Below are positions 17,888 through 28,280 of a stretch of DNA of 64,000 bases, in pieces (position 1 is the first letter of the stretch; every line of letters starts with the position of its first letter). Below the pieces are notes generated by a model. It did not search any database, was not told where the DNA came from, and worked only from the letters and a program-made list of their open reading frames with translations. Position numbers and translations under genes: made by a program. The stretch comes from Verrucomicrobiota bacterium (lineage in GTDB: Bacteria; Verrucomicrobiota; Verrucomicrobiia; Opitutales; Opitutaceae): contig JAEYWP010000032.1 in the NCBI GenBank assembly GCA_023428905.1, positions 248,001 to 312,000 on the forward strand, given 5' to 3'.

Positions 17888-19906
17888 ATGGACGCCATCA
17901 CCCGTTCCGACTTCATCGGCAAGGAGGCTCCTCCGGCCGCGGAGAAGCGGCCTTGGATTTTCACCCGCCCGACTGCGAAAACCGGCATTGTGAGCTGGCT
18001 CACGACGGTGGACCACAAGCGGATCGGCCTGCTCTACGGCCTCTCCGCCCTTTTCTTTTTCCTCGTCGGGGGAATCGAGGCGCTCCTGATCCGGGTACAG
18101 CTCGCCGTTCCGAACAACACGTTCATCTCGCACCAGTTCTACAACGAGCTGTTCACGATGCACGCGACCACGATGATCTTCCTCGCGGTCATGCCCCTCT
18201 CGGCGGCGTTCTTCAACTACATCATGCCGCTGCAGATCGGCGCGCGTGACGTCGCCTTTCCCCGCCTCAACGGCTTTGCATTCTGGGTCTTCGCCGGCGG
18301 CGCCATCATCCTCAACGTCGGCTGGTTCATCAAGGCCGGCGCGCCGGACGTAGGCTGGTATGGATACGCTCCCCTCACTTCCGCGGCTTACTCCAACCAG
18401 TTCGCCAACGACGTTTCCACCGACCTCTGGATCATGGGCCTGCAGGTGCTCGGTGTCTCGTCGGTCGTCGGTTCCCTCAACTTCATCGTCACCATCATCA
18501 ACCTGCGCGCCCCCGGCATGACGATGATGCGGATGCCGGTTTTCACCTGGATGACGCTGGTAACGGCCTTCCTCATCGTCCTTTCCTTCCCCGCGATCAC
18601 CATCGCGTTGGTGGAGCTGATGATGGACCGCTCGTTCGGCACGACCTTCTTTGAAGTCTCCAACGGCGGCCTCCCGATCCTCTGGCAGCACCTCTTCTGG
18701 ATTTTCGGACACCCCGAGGTGTACATCCTGATCCTGCCGGCGATGGGAATCATCTCGGAGATCCTGCCGACGTTCTCGCGCAAACCCCTATTCGGTTATC
18801 CGATCGTGGTATTTTCGGGCGCCTGCATCGGCTTCCTGGGCTTCGGCGTTTGGAGTCACCACATGTTCACTACCGGCATGGGCACGGTGGCCACCGCTGC
18901 CTTCGCCCTCGCCACCATGGCGATCGCAGTCCCGACGGGCGTAAAAATCTTCAACTGGGTCGGCACGCTCTGGGGCGGGCACCTGATGATGCGCACGCCG
19001 ATGATCTTCGCGCTCGGCTTCATCTGGATGTTCATGATCGGCGGTTTTTCCGGCGTGATGCACTCCGCCGCTGCCCACGACACGCAGCAGAACGACTCCT
19101 ACTTTGTCGTCGCCCATTTCCACTATGTGCTGATCGGCGGCTCGATCTTCGCCCTGCTCGCCGGCATTCATTATTGGTTCCCCCTCATCTTCGGCCGAAA
19201 GGTCTCTGAGTTCTGGGGCAAGCTGTCGTTCTGGGTCATCTTTGTCGGGTTCAACGTCACGTTCTTCCCGATGCACTTCCTCGGCCTCAACGGCATGCCG
19301 CGGCGCACCGCGGTGTACGACGGCAACATGGGCTGGGACACCCCGAACATGATCGCGACAGTCGGCGCCTTCGTCCTGGCCAGCGGCATCGGCATCTACT
19401 TTGCGGTCATGGTGTACACCTACTTCAAGGGCGAGAAGGCGGGCCGCGACCCCTGGGACGGCCGCACCCTGGAGTGGTCCATCCCGAATCCGCCGCCCGA
19501 ATACAACTTCGCCGTCATCCCGACGGTGCACGCGCGCGACCCGTTCTGGTACGAGAAACACCACCAGGAAGAGATTGCGAAGGAAAAGGCGGCCCACGCG
19601 AAGGCGGAGGAGGAACATGGCGGCATCCACATGCCGAGCCAGTCCTGGTTCCCCCTCGTCACGGCGCTCGGCATGCTGCTGGGGAGCCTGAGCTTCGCCT
19701 GCAAACGGGCGTTGAACGCCACTCTGATCGACTGGGGTCTGCCGGCGGGTTACAACTACGGCATCTACCTGGCGATCGCAGGCGGCGTAATCACGTTCCT
19801 CGGCGCCTACCTCTGGGCCCTCGAAGGACCGGGCGGTTATCATCTCCACGTGGCGTCCGATGACGCACACGGCAAGGATGCCGGCGGCCACGCCAAGGCA
19901 CACTGA
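17888..19906 (+). CDS. ctaD: Cytochrome caa3 oxidase subunit I
   Basis: Catalytic subunit that reduces oxygen at the heme a3-CuB centre and pumps protons. In 672 residues the ligands are visible: heme a histidine H92 (TMHATTM), CuB H275 with crosslink Y279 in GHPEVY, CuB H324/H325 (WSHHMF), and H410/H412 (VAHFHYV) for hemes a3 and a. The glutamate of GHPEVY marks an A1-type oxidase. Beyond the usual 12 helices a C-terminal extension contributes two more (around 580-600 and 620-645), as in other caa3 oxidases. It begins 17 bases after ctaC. Confidence 0.96.
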   Translation: MDAITRSDFIGKEAPPAAEKRPWIFTRPTAKTGIVSWLTTVDHKRIGLLYGLSALFFFLVGGIEALLIRVQLAVPNNTFISHQFYNELFTMHATTMIFLAVMPLSAAFFNYIMPLQIGARDVAFPRLNGFAFWVFAGGAIILNVGWFIKAGAPDVGWYGYAPLTSAAYSNQFANDVSTDLWIMGLQVLGVSSVVGSLNFIVTIINLRAPGMTMMRMPVFTWMTLVTAFLIVLSFPAITIALVELMMDRSFGTTFFEVSNGGLPILWQHLFWIFGHPEVYILILPAMGIISEILPTFSRKPLFGYPIVVFSGACIGFLGFGVWSHHMFTTGMGTVATAAFALATMAIAVPTGVKIFNWVGTLWGGHLMMRTPMIFALGFIWMFMIGGFSGVMHSAAAHDTQQNDSYFVVAHFHYVLIGGSIFALLAGIHYWFPLIFGRKVSEFWGKLSFWVIFVGFNVTFFPMHFLGLNGMPRRTAVYDGNMGWDTPNMIATVGAFVLASGIGIYFAVMVYTYFKGEKAGRDPWDGRTLEWSIPNPPPEYNFAVIPTVHARDPFWYEKHHQEEIAKEKAAHAKAEEEHGGIHMPSQSWFPLVTALGMLLGSLSFACKRALNATLIDWGLPAGYNYGIYLAIAGGVITFLGAYLWALEGPGGYHLHVASDDAHGKDAGGHAKAH

Positions 19907-19931
19907 ACCCAATCCCAGCTCCTCCTTTCCC

Positions 19932-20792
19932 ATGAGTAGTCACGCGGCCGCCGGCCACATCGACCACCACCACGATCATACGACCGCGACGGGCATTCCG
20001 AACAAGAAGCTCTTCATGTGGGCGTTCCTGGCGTCGGACTGCATGTTCTTCGGCACGCTGATCTCGACGCACCTGATCTACCGGCTTCACCCGCCCCCGG
20101 GTGCGCCTTCTCCGCGCGAGATTTTCAGCATCGAGCTGACGTCCTTCTCCACCTTCATCCTGCTGATGTCCTCGCTCCTGATGGCCCTCGCGGTGAACGC
20201 CATCCAGAAGGGCGATGTGAAGAGCACCCGACGAAACCTGCTCGGCACGATTTTCTTCGGGCTGATCTTCCTCGGGTGCCAGGTGTATGAATTCCAGCAC
20301 TTCGTGCACGAGAAGGATGTAACGCTGACCAACAGTGTCTTCGGCTCCACGTTCTACACCCTGACGGGCACCCACGGCTGCCACGTCGCGATTGGCGTGC
20401 TGTGGCTGACCTTGATGTACATCCGCACCTTCAAGCCGCAGGACGCAGACTCCGGTCGCCACGCCTGGCTGACGGGCACGTTTTCCCACCTCGCCGTGTT
20501 CGCGGTGGCAACGGTGGCGTGGATGTACCTGACCCTCCAACTGATTCACGCCGTGCAGGTCGACGGGTACACCGGCGCCGCCCTCTCCCACTGGGTTGGA
20601 GGCAACCTCATCGCCCTCGGGGTCGGCCTCGCCACCCTCGTGGGCCTGCGGCTGATGAGCCGGGTCCGCGGCGCCACCGAGTTTGGTGAAGCCAACGCGA
20701 TCGATGTCGAGGGCGCCGGCCTCTACTGGCACTTCGTCGACATCGTCTGGATCGTGATCTTCACCGTCGTCTACCTCATCGAATATCTCTGA
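19932..20792 (+). CDS. ctaE: Cytochrome c oxidase subunit III
   Basis: A 286-residue membrane subunit that stabilises the oxidase core. After a polar, histidine-rich leader (HIDHHHDH) come the family segments KKLFMWAFLASDCMFFG, a central helix pair with THGCHVAIGVLWL, and the C-terminal YWHFVDIVWIVIFTVVYL with the conserved WHFVD motif. The ATG at 19932 is chosen; an earlier in-frame ATG overlaps the end of ctaD. It sits between subunits I and IV in one operon. Confidence 0.94.
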   Translation: MSSHAAAGHIDHHHDHTTATGIPNKKLFMWAFLASDCMFFGTLISTHLIYRLHPPPGAPSPREIFSIELTSFSTFILLMSSLLMALAVNAIQKGDVKSTRRNLLGTIFFGLIFLGCQVYEFQHFVHEKDVTLTNSVFGSTFYTLTGTHGCHVAIGVLWLTLMYIRTFKPQDADSGRHAWLTGTFSHLAVFAVATVAWMYLTLQLIHAVQVDGYTGAALSHWVGGNLIALGVGLATLVGLRLMSRVRGATEFGEANAIDVEGAGLYWHFVDIVWIVIFTVVYLIEYL

Positions 20793-20794
20793 CC

Positions 20795-21145
20795 ATGTCC
20801 GCCTCGACTCCAGTCCCCGCCCCGGCCGCCGGGCACCACGACGCGAGCAAGTTCCACATCTTCGTCCAAATCGCGATGATCCTGGCGGTCATCACGGGCG
20901 TGGAGATCGTGATCGTCTACATCCCGATCGCACGGTGGATCATTCTGACCGCGCTGGTCGTGTTGTCGGTGGTGAAGTTCCTCATGGTGATCTTCTACTT
21001 CATGCACCTGAAGTGGGATAAGCTGTTTTGCACCATCCTGTTTTTTATCGGCTTGGTTCTCGGCGGCGGCACCGCGGTCGCCCTGCTCCTGCTCTTTGCC
21101 GTGGGTGACAGCCATCCTCTCGATGGCGGCGTCCCCCCCTTCTGA
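20795..21145 (+). CDS. ctaF: Cytochrome c oxidase subunit IV (caa3-type small subunit)
   Basis: A 116-residue protein with three transmembrane helices and the family segment VVLSVVKFLMVIFYFMHLKWDK. This subunit is accessory and is thought to support assembly or stability. It starts two bases after the ctaE stop and is followed by a strong hairpin with a T-rich tail, marking the end of the main oxidase transcript. Confidence 0.88.
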   Translation: MSASTPVPAPAAGHHDASKFHIFVQIAMILAVITGVEIVIVYIPIARWIILTALVVLSVVKFLMVIFYFMHLKWDKLFCTILFFIGLVLGGGTAVALLLLFAVGDSHPLDGGVPPF

Positions 21146-21169
21146 GTTTCACGACCGTACTTCTGCTGA

Positions 21170-21205
21170 AAGGCGGCCCGCACGTCGGGCCGCCTTTTCT
21201 TTTTC
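21170..21205 (+). terminator. Rho-independent terminator of the oxidase operon
   Basis: An 11-bp perfect stem (21170-21180 pairing with 21186-21196, AAGGCGGCCCG) closes a 5-base loop and runs straight into a T-rich tract ending near 21205. It lies 25 bases after the ctaF stop. Confidence 0.88.
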
Positions 21206-21257
21206 TTCAAAGCGGCTTGGTTAAGCGGCCCATCCCCGGACATCCTTCCAGCCTCAC

Positions 21258-22049
21258 ATGATCGATTGGCGCCATTGGCACAACGAACCGTTTCTGGTCG
21301 GCGGCATCATTCTGGCCGCGTGGGCGTACACGTTGCTGGTGGGCCCGCTGCGACCGAGACTCGCCCCAGGCGTCCCGTATCCACGCCGGGCCGCCTTCTG
21401 CTTTTACGCGGCGTGTCTCGTCTTCTATCTGGCGGTGGGATCGCCCCTCGACCAGGCCGGTGAACGCTTCCTGCTCAGCGCGCACATGGTGCAACACCAG
21501 CTCGTGATTTACGGCGCCGCGGTTCTTTTCCTGCTCGGACTTCCCTCCTGGCTGGTCGCACCCCTTACGCGTCCGCTCGTCCTCCGAACCCTCGTCCGCG
21601 CCCTCACCCACCCCCTCGCGTGCGCCCTCGGCTTTACCCTCGTGATCAGCGGGTGGCACGCTCCGGCGCTGTATGACTGGGCACTCCGCGACAAGACCGT
21701 GCACGTCGTCGAGCATCTGATGTTTTTCGGCGCGGCCGTGTGGTACTGGTGGCCCCTGCTCAGCCCCTCCACCGATGCGCCGCCGATTCGATACCCGCTG
21801 CAGATGCTCTACCTGGTGGCGGTGACGATCCTGATGACGCCGGTTTTTGCCTTCATTGCGTTTTCGGACAACGTTCTGTACCCGACGTACGAATACGCGC
21901 CGCGGCTCATCGACAGTCTCTCGCCCATGGCTGACCAGCTGCTCGGGGCGGCCATCATGAAGCTGGGCGCCCTCGCCGTGACCTTCATTGCCCTGGTGAT
22001 CGCGTTCTACCGCTGGTACCAGACCGATGAGCGACGGCGCTACGCCTGA
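21258..22049 (+). CDS. ctaG: Cytochrome c oxidase assembly protein, caa3_CtaG family
   Basis: A 263-residue polytopic protein of the caa3_CtaG family, distinct from the Cox11-type CtaG. Landmarks are SAHMVQHQLVIYGAAVLFLLG, the ISGWHAPALYDWAL segment, VEHLMFFGAAVWYWWPL and DQLLGAAIMK. In Bacillus, CtaG is needed to form active caa3 oxidase and is implicated in CuB insertion. It follows the operon terminator by about 50 bases on the same strand, so it may be expressed by read-through or its own promoter. Confidence 0.9.
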   Translation: MIDWRHWHNEPFLVGGIILAAWAYTLLVGPLRPRLAPGVPYPRRAAFCFYAACLVFYLAVGSPLDQAGERFLLSAHMVQHQLVIYGAAVLFLLGLPSWLVAPLTRPLVLRTLVRALTHPLACALGFTLVISGWHAPALYDWALRDKTVHVVEHLMFFGAAVWYWWPLLSPSTDAPPIRYPLQMLYLVAVTILMTPVFAFIAFSDNVLYPTYEYAPRLIDSLSPMADQLLGAAIMKLGALAVTFIALVIAFYRWYQTDERRRYA

Positions 22050-22123
22050 GCGGTACGCGCAGGGCCGCCCGTAACAACAGGCGATAAACGCGGATGCACC
22101 GAGTGCCTCCTCCAAAAGGCGAA

Positions 22124-22164
22124 GGCCGGGCCGTTTGACAGCGCCCGGCCGCAGGTCCTTATCA
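22124..22164 (+). promoter_or_regulatory. Candidate promoter with inverted repeat across the -35 region
   Basis: TTGACA at 22135-22140 is followed after 18 bases by TTATCA at 22159-22164, a plausible housekeeping promoter for the CsgG-family gene that starts 65 bases later. An 8-bp inverted repeat, GGCCGGGC at 22124-22131 and GCCCGGCC at 22143-22150, flanks the -35 box. It could be an operator or the ctaG terminator stem. The -10 match is only moderate. Confidence 0.4.
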
Positions 22165-22228
22165 GTCGTGCACGTCCGCTACGACAGGTGCCCCACCCCG
22201 CGCGTTTTAACGTTCACCTGCATTTCCC

Positions 22229-23161
22229 ATGATCACACGTCTCCTCCTCTCCCTTCTCTCCGCAGCGCTTGTTCTGCCCCTCTCCGCTCTCGCTGAAAAG
22301 GACTCCACCATCGGCGGCTCTGCCAAGGGCGGGCTGCGCTACTCCATCTCGGTCACGAAGTTTGAGAACCGTTCCAATTTCTCCGGACAGTGGTCCATTG
22401 CAGATACGTGGGGCGCCATCCTGACGGATTCCCTCCAGCAATCGGGTAAGTTCATCGTTCTGGGCGAAAACGACATGCGCGGCGCCGCCTTGGCGGAGCA
22501 GGACTTGGCCGCATCGGGTCGCGCGGCCGGGGGTGGCAAAACGGTGGCCACCGGCAACCTCACGCCCGCCCAGTTGCTGGTAAAGGGCGAAATCACCCAC
22601 TTCCAGGCCAGCACGACCGGTGGCAACGCCGGGGTGGGCATCAAGGGCTTTCGCCTGGGCGTCGGCGGAGACCAGGCCGAGATCAACGCTGTCGTGTACG
22701 TCGTGGATTCGACCACCGGGCAGGTCGTTTCCTCCAAGCGGGTCGCCGGTGTCGCCAAAAAGAGCGGACTAACTGTCGGGTACACGGACCGCGACTGGGG
22801 CGCGGACCTCGGCGGCTTCAAGAAAACCAATGTGGGCAAGGCGGTCGAAGCGGCCATCGACGAGGCCGTCGCGTTCATCTCCAGTCAGGTCGCAGACATG
22901 CCTTGGACGGGCAGCGTGATTCTCGTGAAGGGCAACCAGGTGTACATCAATCGTGGCTCGCGCGAAGGCGTCACCGCCGGGCAGTCGTTCAAGGTGGGCG
23001 CGTCCGAAATCCTTCGCGATCCGGATACGGGCGAGACGCTCGACATCAGCTTCGAGGAGAAGGCCCAGCTCAAGGTCGACAGCGTCCGCGAAAAAATGTC
23101 CATCTGCACCATCACCTCCGGCGAGGGTGTGGAGCGCGGCATGACCGTGACGCTGCCCTGA
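22229..23161 (+). CDS. CsgG/HfaB-family secreted protein
   Basis: A 310-residue exported protein with a clear signal peptide ending about residue 22 (LPLSALA). The core resembles the CsgG family: SVTKFENRSNF, then a segment DTWGAILTDSLQQSGKFIVLGENDM, and VVYVVDSTTGQVVSSKRVAG. A C-terminal domain (about 225-310) with YINRGSREGVTAGQSF resembles the FlgT-like C-terminal repeat. CsgG forms the curli export pore, but no csgA/B/E/F-like genes occur here, and the cysteine of a CsgG lipobox is absent. Function in envelope secretion or adhesion is therefore only a guess. Confidence 0.72.
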   Translation: MITRLLLSLLSAALVLPLSALAEKDSTIGGSAKGGLRYSISVTKFENRSNFSGQWSIADTWGAILTDSLQQSGKFIVLGENDMRGAALAEQDLAASGRAAGGGKTVATGNLTPAQLLVKGEITHFQASTTGGNAGVGIKGFRLGVGGDQAEINAVVYVVDSTTGQVVSSKRVAGVAKKSGLTVGYTDRDWGADLGGFKKTNVGKAVEAAIDEAVAFISSQVADMPWTGSVILVKGNQVYINRGSREGVTAGQSFKVGASEILRDPDTGETLDISFEEKAQLKVDSVREKMSICTITSGEGVERGMTVTLP

Positions 23162-23195
23162 CGGCCAGGCCCGGATGCCTTGTGGTTAGGCACGG

Positions 23196-23225
23196 AAAAG
23201 GCGCTGTTTTCACAGCGCCTTTTTT
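23196..23225. terminator. Bidirectional terminator between convergent genes
   Basis: GGCGCTGT (23200-23207) pairs with ACAGCGCC (23212-23219) around a 4-base loop. A-rich and T-rich flanks on both sides allow it to work for the CsgG-family gene on plus and the sigma-54 activator on minus. Confidence 0.85.
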
Positions 23226-23267
23226 GCGGACAGGTGCGGGCATCGGGCCACGGCGCCTGGGCCGGTA

Positions 23268-24749
<1,482 letters not shown>

Positions 24750-24927
24750 GTGAAGCTGGGTTAGCGTGACGTCGTTCACCGTGCGCACGAGGCGCCGTGG
24801 GAACAGAAACAGCATGCCCGATACGGCGGGCGGTCGGAATCAGGTGCGGCGTGGTTGCATCAGTGGTGTCTTCTCCGGGCGTCCCCCCGGGGTTTGCCCG
24901 ACGACATCGCGCCTTGCTTTGGAGCGC

Positions 24928-24954
24928 AAAAAAAGCGCGTCGAGCGACGCGCTT
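24928..24954 (-). terminator. Rho-independent terminator after the NarL-type regulator
   Basis: A 10-bp perfect stem (24933-24942 with 24945-24954, AAGCGCGTCG) and 2-base gap. Read on the minus strand it is followed by a run of seven T. It ends the transcript of the kinase/regulator pair. Confidence 0.85.
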
Positions 24955-24979
24955 GGAAGGTTCCGACTCTTGCCGCGAG

Positions 24980-25696
24980 CTAAACGATGTTCTCGCTCTT
25001 CACCCACTGGATGGCGTGGCGGACGAGGTCTGCACCCGTCTCGAGACGCAGCTTCAGTTTCAGGTGCTCGCGGTATGAATCGATCGTCTTGGCGCTGAGG
25101 TTGAGTGTCGCTGCGATCTGGCGGGTGCTGAACCCATTGCCGATCAGCTGGAACACTTCCATCTCGCGGTCGGAGAGGCTGTCGATCGAGAACACCACTT
25201 CGTCACCCTTCTTGTTGTTCACAAGACGGTGGAGCATCTTTTCCTTCATCTTCTCGCTCAGGTAGAGCTCGTTCATGAGAACGCGACGGATCGCCGTGAG
25301 GATCTGGTCACTGGCCTCCTGCTTCATCACGTAACCGCGGGCGCCGGCGCGAAGCGCCCGCTCTGCGTACAGGCTCTCGTCATGCATCGACATGACGAGG
25401 ACCGGCAGCTCCGGCATCATCACCTTGAGGTTCTTCATCAGCTCGATCCCGCTGATGGTCTTGAGCGAGATATCGACCACAGCCAGGTCGGGCTTGAGTT
25501 TCTGGATCAGGTCCAGGGCCTTGGGCGCGGTGTCAGTTTCACCGCAAACCACGAGGTCAGATTCCTGGTTGATCAACACCGCCACGCCTTGCCGGGTGAC
25601 CGGATGATCATCGACCAAAAACACTCGGCGCTTGGTCTGAGCGGGTTTTTCCTTCTCAACCACGGCGGGAGCGGCGGGTTCATTTCGTGTTTTCAT
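24980..25696 (-). CDS. NarL/FixJ-family response regulator
   Basis: A 238-residue two-component regulator. After a charged 22-residue leader, the receiver domain has VFLVDDHPVTRQG, phospho-acceptor in LAVVDISLKTISG and lysine in GYVMKQEAS. The LuxR-type DNA-binding helix-turn-helix is DSLSDREMEVFQLIGNGF followed by STRQIAATLNLSAKTIDSY. Its start overlaps the end of the histidine kinase gene by 17 bases, so this is the kinase's likely cognate partner. Target genes are unknown. Confidence 0.93.
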   Translation of the reverse strand: MKTRNEPAAPAVVEKEKPAQTKRRVFLVDDHPVTRQGVAVLINQESDLVVCGETDTAPKALDLIQKLKPDLAVVDISLKTISGIELMKNLKVMMPELPVLVMSMHDESLYAERALRAGARGYVMKQEASDQILTAIRRVLMNELYLSEKMKEKMLHRLVNNKKGDEVVFSIDSLSDREMEVFQLIGNGFSTRQIAATLNLSAKTIDSYREHLKLKLRLETGADLVRHAIQWVKSENIV

Positions 25697-27749
25697 GTGT
25701 GGAAAGATCTTTGGGAAAGGTGCATTCGACGGTGACTCCGCCGCCCGGACGCTGGGCGACGGAAAAAGTTCCTCCGATGATGGCGGCCCGGTAGTTCATC
25801 AGACGCAGGCCGACCCCGGGTTCGGTGCGATCCTCCGAGGGATCAAATCCACTGCCATCGTCCTCGACCGCAACGCGACCGGTGTTGCCGCTGGTTGAGA
25901 GGGTGACATTAACGGATTTGGCTGAGCCATGGCGGATGGCGTTGTTGATCGCCTCCTGCGTGATGCGGTAAAGGTGCATGGCGGCATCGTGGCTGCAGCG
26001 CGGCGGGACGCCCACGGCCTCGAAGCGGCAGTTGACCCCGCTGATGAGCTGCACCTGAAAAGTGAGGTCCTCCAGCGCCGACGGGAGGCCGGTGTTCTCC
26101 AGTTGCACGGGACACAGACCGCGTGACAAGGCACGGCACTGGGCGATGGCCTCGTTGACCAGCGTGGCGATAAGACTGGCCTGCTGGGCCTGCTCCGGGG
26201 CGGCCTGCTGAAGGCGGTCGCGCAGCGCAGCCGCGAGGCAGGCGATGCCCGTGAGATGCTGCCCCAATCCATCGTGCAGGTCGGCGCCGATGCGCTGCTG
26301 CTCGGCGTCGCTGATGCTAAGCAGCCGCCGTTCCAGCCACTTCCTTTCCGTGATATCGCGGCCGAGGAAGATCGCGCCCGATTTGTTTTGCGCGTCGAAG
26401 AAGATGAAGAACTCCGCGTGCCACTCCTCGTCGGCATGAATGCCGGAGAGGGAAAGGCTGACAGATTCCCCTGCGAGGGCCTTGGCGACGGCCTCGGCAC
26501 TTTGCGGATACAGTTCGGCAAAGGAGCGCCCCACCAGGGTGCCCGGGGAGAGACCGCGCACCGCCAACGTTTCACCGTCCGCCTCGACGATACGACCCTG
26601 CGCATCGAGACGCCCCACGATGATGGGCAGGTTTTCCAGGATTCCGGTGAGGAGCTGGCTGTGGCGGTTGCGAGCCATCTCGGCTTCCACCCTTGCGGTG
26701 ATGTTGACCGAGAAGCCGATCGCACCCTCGCCACGCGCTTCGTCGAAGCGGAAATAGTTGTCGTAGTAGTGGGTGCGACCGTGGTGAACGATGCTGCCGA
26801 CAAAGTTTGCCTGGCCGCCCTCCAGCGCCCGTCGGACTTCCCGCGCGTGCTGGGGATAAAGCCCGGCGATGGACGAATCCACGAGCTGGTCGTCGCTAAA
26901 ACCGATCTCGAGCAAGCCGCGTCCCCGGCATTCGAGGATGGTGCCGTCGGCGGCAAGGCGGGTGGCGACGACCGGCAGGCTTGCCAGGATGCCCGTCAAA
27001 ACTCCGGTGGTCCGCTTGAGCATCTCCTCGGCGCTGACGCGCTCCGTGATATCGATCGCCGCCGTGCCCCGGAGGTGGCGCCCGCGGGCGTCGACCATGG
27101 GGAAGGAATTGACCAGCCAGTGGCGGCGCCCGTCGAAATGCGGCCGTGAGTCCTCGGAGCGTGCATCGGTGTCGTTGTCCTTGAGGGCGGACGGATCGAA
27201 CGCCGCCTCAAAACGCTCGTTGCGGAAAAGGAAATCCTTCCGTTCATCCTGGATACAGATCGCGCAGGGAACGTTGCGCATGAAGAGATCCAGCTGTTCC
27301 TGGCTCTTGCGGACGACGGCGAGCATCGCAGCCTGCCGCAGCGAATACCGGATCGATCGTTCCAGCTGGGTGGCACTCAGGCCCACCTTACAGAGATAGT
27401 CGGCAGCGCCGCCCTCCAGCGCCTCGCGGTCGATTTCGGGGCTGTCGTGACCCGTCAGGAGGATCACCGGCATCTCCGAGCCACTCGCCACCGTCTCGCG
27501 CAAAAGGTCGAGACCCGTGTGCGGCCCCAACTGGTAGTCAAAAAGCGCTACGTCATGGTCGCGCCGGTTGATCGCCGCGATGCCGGCCTGGTAGTTGGAG
27601 GCCCATTCGACGGAATAGGTCACCGACGCATTCCGCTGCAGGAGAAAACTGAAATAGAGGAAATCTTCCTCACGGTCCTCCACGATCAGCACGCGTATCG
27701 AACGGGCGGTGACGGTGGTGCGATTGAGTTCGGTGAGTAACGACTGCAT
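25680..27749 (-). CDS. Hybrid sensor histidine kinase: receiver, three PAS domains, HisKA_3
   Basis: A 689-residue soluble kinase with no transmembrane segment. Order: N-terminal receiver (about 18-135, VLIVEDREEDF with acceptor in ALFDYQLGPHTG), three PAS-like domains (about 155-265, 275-385, 395-510), a HisKA_3 dimerisation box with the phospho-histidine in RIGADLHDGLGQHLTGI (about 530), and an HATPase_c domain with EAINNAIRHG and DDGSGFDP. HisKA_3 kinases pair with NarL-type regulators, matching the overlapping downstream gene. Cytoplasmic location and several PAS domains suggest internal redox, gas or small-molecule sensing, which is inference. Confidence 0.92.
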   Translation of the reverse strand: MQSLLTELNRTTVTARSIRVLIVEDREEDFLYFSFLLQRNASVTYSVEWASNYQAGIAAINRRDHDVALFDYQLGPHTGLDLLRETVASGSEMPVILLTGHDSPEIDREALEGGAADYLCKVGLSATQLERSIRYSLRQAAMLAVVRKSQEQLDLFMRNVPCAICIQDERKDFLFRNERFEAAFDPSALKDNDTDARSEDSRPHFDGRRHWLVNSFPMVDARGRHLRGTAAIDITERVSAEEMLKRTTGVLTGILASLPVVATRLAADGTILECRGRGLLEIGFSDDQLVDSSIAGLYPQHAREVRRALEGGQANFVGSIVHHGRTHYYDNYFRFDEARGEGAIGFSVNITARVEAEMARNRHSQLLTGILENLPIIVGRLDAQGRIVEADGETLAVRGLSPGTLVGRSFAELYPQSAEAVAKALAGESVSLSLSGIHADEEWHAEFFIFFDAQNKSGAIFLGRDITERKWLERRLLSISDAEQQRIGADLHDGLGQHLTGIACLAAALRDRLQQAAPEQAQQASLIATLVNEAIAQCRALSRGLCPVQLENTGLPSALEDLTFQVQLISGVNCRFEAVGVPPRCSHDAAMHLYRITQEAINNAIRHGSAKSVNVTLSTSGNTGRVAVEDDGSGFDPSEDRTEPGVGLRLMNYRAAIIGGTFSVAQRPGGGVTVECTFPKDLSTHENTK

Positions 27750-28280
27750 GACTTCTTCCCCCGGGTTGAAAGGAGCGGCGGCAAGGCCACAGGTTTCGTC
27801 AGCCCACAGGCGCGGGTCAGGACGGAGCGCTGTGGTGATGCTGGGCCGGGCGCGCCGGAGACGTCTCAGCCTCTGCGGGCCAGCGATGCAGTCGACATGA
27901 AAAGATTTGGGCTACTCCCTCGGGAAAATCCCCTATGAGGACCGCTTGATTTGCCGGGGAGGTACAATCGCCCGGTCGTGTTTTCGGCCGGCGTTAACCG
28001 CAGAGCCGGCGCAAGTTAGGGTAAGGCCCTCTGGCATCCGTCGAGCCGACCACCCTCACGGGAACGGTGCCGTCGTCTGACCCTCACGAAGAACGGTAGG
28101 ACTCGGCCCGAGCTACCTGATTGGATAACGGGCGTCGTTCCCCCGGGGAGGCTCCCCCCAGTCCGACTCCACCGATTTCTTATCCTGCCACGGCCAAATA
28201 TCCGGTGAAGCCCGCGTGTTCTCGCTCGGTAGCGGACGGACGCGACGCCGCAGTATCGTAGAACCCGTCCAAACCATCCT
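27750..28280. other. Gene-free divergent regulatory region (531 bp)
   Basis: This gap lies between the divergent histidine kinase (minus) and the BON lipoprotein (plus). I see no credible coding sequence: reading frames here have no ribosome-binding site or recognisable product. It must hold the promoters for both genes, but no convincing -35/-10 pair stands out. An imperfect direct repeat at 28053-28097 is annotated separately. Confidence 0.5.
28053..28097 (+). repeat. Imperfect direct repeat upstream of the BON gene
   Basis: CCCTCACG then GAACGGT occurs at 28053-28068 (one base between the halves) and again at 28081-28097 (two bases between), 28 bases apart start to start. The spacing is near three helical turns, so paired binding sites of a regulator are possible. 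No protein can be named. Confidence 0.4.

Noticed and set aside
27750..28280. Possible sigma-54 promoter for the genes near the NtrC-type activator
   Set aside because: I looked for GG-N10-GC type -24/-12 elements matching TGGCAC and TTGC. None with adequate match was found in this gap.
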